Part shown: piece after piece, positions 60,656 to 64,000 of the stretch
How the letters are laid out: every line of letters starts with the position of its first letter
Numbering within the stretch: position 1 is the stretch's first letter
From: Halomarina salina
Lineage (GTDB): Archaea; Halobacteriota; Halobacteria; Halobacteriales; Haloarculaceae
Assembly (NCBI RefSeq): GCF_023074835.1
Contig: NZ_JALLGW010000001.1
Coordinates: 1,922,001-1,986,000 of the forward strand
Direction: 5' to 3'
Length of the DNA: 64,000 bases
Made by a program: the position numbers and the translations under genes
The notes under the pieces: model-generated
Told to the model about the DNA's origin: nothing
Database searches by the model: none
What the model saw: the letters and a program-made list of their open reading frames with translations, nothing else

Positions 60656-61330
60656 CTATCGGTGTTCTCTACCTCTGTCATTTGTCAGCCCGAGCATCTG
60701 TGCCGTTGGAAGTCTCCAGCCGTAGTTAACTGCGGCCAGACGTGTCCCAACGGTTACGACAGCACAGACCGCGACGGCGATACGTTCTGCCCCCATACCA
60801 GCTGTCACTATCCAATAGGCACTCCCACCCAGAACGGCACAACTCGCGTAGAAGTCCTCGAAGAGGATGAACGGCGGCCGGTCCAGTAGAATATCGGCGA
60901 CCGCGCCACCCCCGACCGCGTTAATCGTCGCAATCGCAACGACACCAACGGCCGAGACGCCACTGTCTGTTGCCACAATCGCGCCAGCCGTAGCGAACGC
61001 GGCGAGCCCCACCGCATCAGCAACGAGTGTGAACGGATGGTCCTCTGGAGACCCAAGTACCACACAGACTCCGAGTGCGACCCCCACACCGAGTGCTCCG
61101 AACCCGATTTCGCCCAATGACTGGAGGGCCAGCGGCACGCGATTCACGAGAAGGTCTCGCATCGTCCCCCCGGCGAACGCTGTGGCGAGTCCGACGACGA
61201 CGATTCCGAAGACATCGAAGTCCTCACGGATTGCCTTGGTCGCCCCGACCAGCGCAAACGCGACGAGACCGACTGCGTTCATCACAGTGAACGGGTCAAC
61301 GGGCAACACCCCGGTGAGGTCCTGAATCAC
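60656..61330 (-). CDS. TRIC / UPF0126 family cation channel
   Basis: A 224-residue protein with seven predicted helices. The two UPF0126 repeats show NAVGLVAFALVGATKAIREDFDVFGIVVVGLATAFAGGTMRDLLVNRVPL and ADAVGLAAFATAGAIVATDSGVSAVGVVAIATINAVGGGAVADILLDRPP, each with the conserved GGG-x-D/RD element. Prokaryotic members form trimeric cation channels. GTG 61328-61330 is the best start: it gives MIQDLTGVLPVDPFTVMNAVGL, as in haloarchaeal relatives. An internal ATG at 61280-61282 would cut helix 1. Confidence 0.88.
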   Translation of the reverse strand: MIQDLTGVLPVDPFTVMNAVGLVAFALVGATKAIREDFDVFGIVVVGLATAFAGGTMRDLLVNRVPLALQSLGEIGFGALGVGVALGVCVVLGSPEDHPFTLVADAVGLAAFATAGAIVATDSGVSAVGVVAIATINAVGGGAVADILLDRPPFILFEDFYASCAVLGGSAYWIVTAGMGAERIAVAVCAVVTVGTRLAAVNYGWRLPTAQMLGLTNDRGREHR

Positions 61331-61411
61331 TACGTCGACATATGGAATCGAGAGTATTGAGCCCACGGTATCGGCACACACCGATTGTGGCCCTCTGATA
61401 ACGAGAAAAAA

Positions 61412-61461
61412 GATAGACTCACGCTCTGGGTCTCTCGTTCGGTGGATGCCGCGTGTGTATC
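61412..61461 (+). repeat. Composite hairpin element (class I directly followed by class II)
   Basis: Class I 61412-61436 (GATAGAC / GTCTCTC, one mismatch, loop TCACGCTCTGG) abuts class II 61437-61461 (GTTCGGT / GTGTATC, loop GGATGCCGCGT). Exactly 50 bp, as at 55902-55951. It lies in the divergent spacer between the TRIC gene and the lipoprotein at 61517. Confidence 0.8.
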
Positions 61462-61516
61462 TGTATACGGTGGCCACCACCAGAAGGTACTTGTTCGCCA
61501 ATAGATACCACTTCGT

Positions 61517-61996
61517 ATGAAGCGCCGTGCCCTCCTCGGCCTCTCTGGGGCCGTACTCAGCGGTCTCGCAGGCTGTTCGACGGGAGCGACAGACAGTAGC
61601 GGAGCGCCGAAGCGGGTCGCCACCGGTCCTGCTGGTGGATGTCAGAGCAAAATCACGGCACAGCAGTATCCAGACCCCCCATCGACCCTCACTGAAGAAC
61701 GCGTCGTTGAGTTCGTGAAACGATACGAGCGGGCGCAAATTATCAATCAATCCGCAGGCGACCACGGCAGCCTGAGCGTCCGAATTACGGTTGAGTCCGT
61801 GAGCCAGACGGACGATGGCTGGCTGATTCAGCTTGGGGGCGGTATGTCACAGGAGGGCTGTGGCGACGGAAATTCGTACGTTTCCGACGGCATAGTTGCC
61901 GCTCACTACTTCGTCAACGAAACTGCCGTCTATCGGGCCGATACGTTCGCCGAAACCGCTGGTGACCCGCGGCAGAACGGAACGAAAGTCGCGTAG
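61517..61996 (+). CDS. Tat-type lipoprotein of unknown function
   Basis: A 159-residue protein: MKRRALLGLSGAVLSGLAGC has a twin Arg and a lipobox Cys at 20. The mature part is beta-rich (LSVRITVESVSQTDDGWLIQLGGGMSQEGCGDGNSYVSDGIVAAHYFVNETAVYRADTF), with Cys 42 and 114 possibly disulfide-bonded. It resembles the lipoprotein at 56813 only in general type. A perfect hairpin module follows its stop by 17 bp. Confidence 0.8.
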   Translation: MKRRALLGLSGAVLSGLAGCSTGATDSSGAPKRVATGPAGGCQSKITAQQYPDPPSTLTEERVVEFVKRYERAQIINQSAGDHGSLSVRITVESVSQTDDGWLIQLGGGMSQEGCGDGNSYVSDGIVAAHYFVNETAVYRADTFAETAGDPRQNGTKVA

Positions 61997-62016
61997 ATTC
62001 TGTGCGCCCTCGAATT

Positions 62017-62041
62017 GATAGACCCACGCTCTCTGTCTATC
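62017..62041 (+). repeat. Hairpin module class I, perfect 10-bp stem
   Basis: GATAGAC / GTCTATC with loop CCACGCTCTCT; flanking ATT/AAT extend the perfect stem to 10 bp (62014-62044). It is in sense orientation behind the lipoprotein gene. Confidence 0.9.
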
Positions 62042-62179
62042 AATATGCAGGCCCCAGTCGGCGCACTCTCTGCTTCGCGTCGCTCTTGAACCACTGACAG
62101 CTACGAGCAACCGCGCGGGGAGACTGTGACTATTATGTATTCACACAAGAGTTATACAAAGATAGCAGATTCGTGAGAT

Positions 62180-62671
62180 ATGGAACGACGCACGGTATCG
62201 ATTGTCCTCCTCCTCCTGAGTTTGCCACTGTTCGCAGCCCCTGCAATGTTACCGGTCGAAGACGTTCGAATGCACGACACCACATCCTACCTCGGAGAGA
62301 ACGCCACCGTTACTGACAGCCCCGCTGTCCGGGTCGTCGCCTACGAAAATCTCAGCACCCACGCCCAAGACCTGTACCGGCAAACCCTCGAACACGATGG
62401 CACGTACAGAGTGGCCATCGATGACGGAGCCAGCGATTACAGGTACTACAATGGCAACGGCCAGTTCAAATCACTCGTGATTGAGCGTCCAGCGAACAGT
62501 ACACTGCCACCCGCAGATGAGTCCTATCACCCGCAGTACGAACTCATGACCACATCCACCGTCCGCCCACCACTGTTCTCCGGCGCGTACGTCCCCCAGA
62601 TGATGCTGCTCTTCCTCGCCATCTGTTCGCTTCTCAGCGGGCTGTACCTGTTCTTCAACGACCACGCGTAG
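62180..62671 (+). CDS. Two-helix membrane protein with extracytoplasmic domain
   Basis: A 163-residue protein. An uncleaved signal-like helix (RRTVSIVLLLLSLPLFAAPAML) starts it and a second helix (VPQMMLLFLAICSLLSGLYLFF) ends it. Between them is a polar domain, including NATVTDSPAVRVVAYENLSTHAQDLYRQTLEHDGTYRVAIDDGASDYRYY, with glycosylation-type sequons. Such small proteins with a DLY-x-x-TL-x-x-GTY pattern are common in haloarchaea; role unknown. A hairpin module follows 16 bp after the stop. Confidence 0.75.
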   Translation: MERRTVSIVLLLLSLPLFAAPAMLPVEDVRMHDTTSYLGENATVTDSPAVRVVAYENLSTHAQDLYRQTLEHDGTYRVAIDDGASDYRYYNGNGQFKSLVIERPANSTLPPADESYHPQYELMTTSTVRPPLFSGAYVPQMMLLFLAICSLLSGLYLFFNDHA

Positions 62672-62687
62672 TCACCCGTCGGTATCT

Positions 62688-62712
62688 GATACACCTACGC
62701 TCTGCGTGTATC
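62688..62712 (+). repeat. Hairpin module class I, compensated stem
   Basis: GATACAC / GTGTATC, perfect 7-bp stem, loop CTACGCTCTGC. Relative to GATAGAC / GTCTATC the fifth pair is C-G for G-C, so both arms changed together. It follows the membrane gene in sense orientation and is followed by GAACGG. Confidence 0.9.
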
Positions 62713-62819
62713 GAACGGCTGAGCGAGAGAATCGACTGCCGAACCGAGCGTACCTCCCACTCAAAGACGTGACTCACCCCTATCAAGGGTTATACCCACC
62801 GACCTCTACTCTCTTCGAC

Positions 62820-64000
62820 ATGAACGATAGCGACGACAATTCGCTCGCTCCCGACTCAGAGACGGGCGCACCACTTCGACTGGAGGTGAAGCCGACGTAC
62901 TCGAACGTGGTCGGGCGGAATGACGCACGCGTCGGCCCTGACGTGATACAAGTCCTCGAACTCAGTCCGGGTGATTGTGTCGAACTCGCGGGCGACAGGA
63001 CGACTGTGGCCACGGTGTGGCGCACTGATGTCGACGACTGGGGCACCGGGACGGTCCTGCTCGACGAGTTTACCCGCGAGAACGCAGGCGTCAGCGTCGG
63101 TGAGACAATTGACGTTCGACCCGCCATCGTCAGCGATGCGACGTCGCTCACCGTTCAGTCCTCGACGGACCGTCCAATATCGTTCGATTCCTCCGAGATG
63201 AATCGGGTCAGGGACGGCCTGTCGTACCGCGTCCTCACGGAGGAGGATATCGTCTCGATTCGAGATGCTTCGGGGTCGGCAGCTTCTCCCTCCCACCCGT
63301 GGGCGGTTCGTGTCCACACCACCGACCCACGCGGTCCGGTCCGTGTGACGCCTGAGACGACTATCGAGTTTCAGGACCCTCAGTCGGATACTGACCGCGC
63401 GACAGTTCCCGACTCGGGGACGGACGACGCGGTCCGACTCCCGGTGAGAGAGATGTACGAGGGGAGCGTGGGAAACAACGCTGCCTGCATTGGGCATAGC
63501 GTAATGGAGCTTCCACCCTACCATCAGAACAACCGTGCAGACCAGACGCTGTACGTCAGACCGGGCGACTACGTCGAACTCACCGGCGAGAACACGACCG
63601 TTGCGCGGGTCTCACCCACCGATAAAGCAGACTGGGATACTGAAACCATTCTTCTCGACGAGTTTACCCGTGAGAACGCGGGCGTCGCTATCGATGACAC
63701 GGTCGTGGTTCGGCCAGCAACCGTCGAGGACGCCACCTCGATAACCGTTCACTCCTCGACGGACCGTCCGGTGTCGTTCGATGAGGAGACCGTGGCGGTG
63801 GTCGGAGAGCGCCTGTACAAGTGGGTCCTTGTGGAAGGAGACATCGTCCCACTACCGGGCACGGACGGCCCAGTGCCGGTCTCCGAGGCCAGTGCGGTGC
63901 GGGTCGTCGACACCGACCCAGCCGGACCGGTCCGTGTGACCTCAGTGACTGACATCGAGATGCAGGACCCTCACTCGGGCGACTCATCCCACTACCGAAG
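62820..64000 (+). CDS. Protein with tandem Cdc48/VAT N-domains (3' end beyond window)
   Basis: The frame is open from ATG 62820 to the window end (393 residues seen). Residues 19-102 match the double-psi barrel of Cdc48/VAT N-domains (LRLEVKPTYSNVVGRNDARV... LELSPGDCVELAG... LLDEFTRENAGVSVGETIDVRPA). Residues 103-187 match the second N-subdomain (DRPISFD... GPVRVTPETTIEFQDP). The same set recurs at about 230-385 (RPGDYVELTGENTTVARV, LLDEFTRENAGVAIDDTVVVRPA, GPVRVTSVTDIEMQDP). No AAA domain is seen yet; whether one follows cannot be told. Confidence 0.8.
   Translation, partial: MNDSDDNSLAPDSETGAPLRLEVKPTYSNVVGRNDARVGPDVIQVLELSPGDCVELAGDRTTVATVWRTDVDDWGTGTVLLDEFTRENAGVSVGETIDVRPAIVSDATSLTVQSSTDRPISFDSSEMNRVRDGLSYRVLTEEDIVSIRDASGSAASPSHPWAVRVHTTDPRGPVRVTPETTIEFQDPQSDTDRATVPDSGTDDAVRLPVREMYEGSVGNNAACIGHSVMELPPYHQNNRADQTLYVRPGDYVELTGENTTVARVSPTDKADWDTETILLDEFTRENAGVAIDDTVVVRPATVEDATSITVHSSTDRPVSFDEETVAVVGERLYKWVLVEGDIVPLPGTDGPVPVSEASAVRVVDTDPAGPVRVTSVTDIEMQDPHSGDSSHYR

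Noticed and set aside
60656-61765. Long N-terminal extension of the TRIC gene to 61765
   Set aside because: The extra 145 residues run through a composite hairpin and antisense to the lipoprotein gene, and do not resemble the family.
53058-62712. CRISPR array as an explanation for the 25-bp repeats
   Set aside because: Copies are 0-13 nt or hundreds to thousands of bases apart, lie on both strands, and no cas genes are present.
48073-64000. Complete provirus
   Set aside because: Only a recombinase and small membrane genes are suggestive; no capsid, terminase, spike, polymerase or replication gene is seen.

Overview
The window is a chromosomal segment of a haloarchaeon (class Halobacteria; genus not resolved). 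Evidence: very high GC with strong G/C at third codon positions, strongly acidic predicted proteins, Tat twin-arginine lipoproteins, archaeal HMG-CoA reductase, type II methionine aminopeptidase, halocyanin-like and DUF63 proteins, and a complete archaeal ribosomal protein operon in canonical order. Many plus-strand genes carry a CTTTT(T/A) box about 25-31 nt before the start codon, which suggests leaderless transcripts.

Positions 1-32.5 kb hold ordinary core and secreted-protein genes: a HAD hydrolase (cut by the window edge), a DUF63 membrane pair, deoC, a PQQ-propeller lipoprotein, a tRNA methylthiotransferase, a CDF transporter, a HIT hydrolase, map, an isoaspartyl peptidase, icd, hmgA, an FNT channel, a YtcJ-type amidohydrolase, gpmI, a RibD-type reductase, a DUF4349 lipoprotein and a YihY/BrkB protein. 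Two parts stand out. At 11.7-15.1 kb a duplicated beta-propeller protein ending in a dockerin-like domain overlaps (ATGA) a secreted cohesin-like protein. The C-terminal domain of that cohesin-like protein recurs in a cupredoxin at 24.95-26.2 kb. A 309-bp nest of inverted repeats lies at 20.9-21.2 kb.

Positions 32.6-48.1 kb hold a tRNA-Gly(GCC) with a nearby partial copy of its 3' end, then a SPOUT methyltransferase and the operon rpl3-rpl4-rpl23-rpl2-rps19-rpl22-rps3-rpl29-rnp1-rps17-rpl14-rpl24-rps4e-rpl5-rps14-rps8-rpl6-rpl32e-rpl19e-rpl18-rps5-rpl30-rpl15-secY. Most junctions overlap by 1-4 nt. Rps3 has a long acidic tail and Rpl32e carries two helix-hairpin-helix units.

Positions 48.1-64 kb form an AT-richer accessory region that begins directly after secY. 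It contains zinc-ribbon microproteins, a wHTH/coiled-coil protein, tiny overlapping membrane genes, a tyrosine recombinase, lipoproteins, HalOD1, DUF7344 and Bat-type regulators, a MazG-like hydrolase, a TRIC/UPF0126 channel and, running off the end, a protein with tandem Cdc48 N-domains. Decay is visible: a DUF433 remnant, a Bat-type HTH gene with an in-frame TAA, and an ORF whose ATG is followed directly by TAG. Threaded through 53.0-62.7 kb is a family of 25-bp hairpin modules (7-bp arm, 11-nt loop, 7-bp arm). They have two loop classes, base-compensated stems and pairwise composite forms, and often abut gene 3' ends. Three paralogous proteins of about 57 residues lie among them. This hairpin family is the best candidate here for something undescribed.
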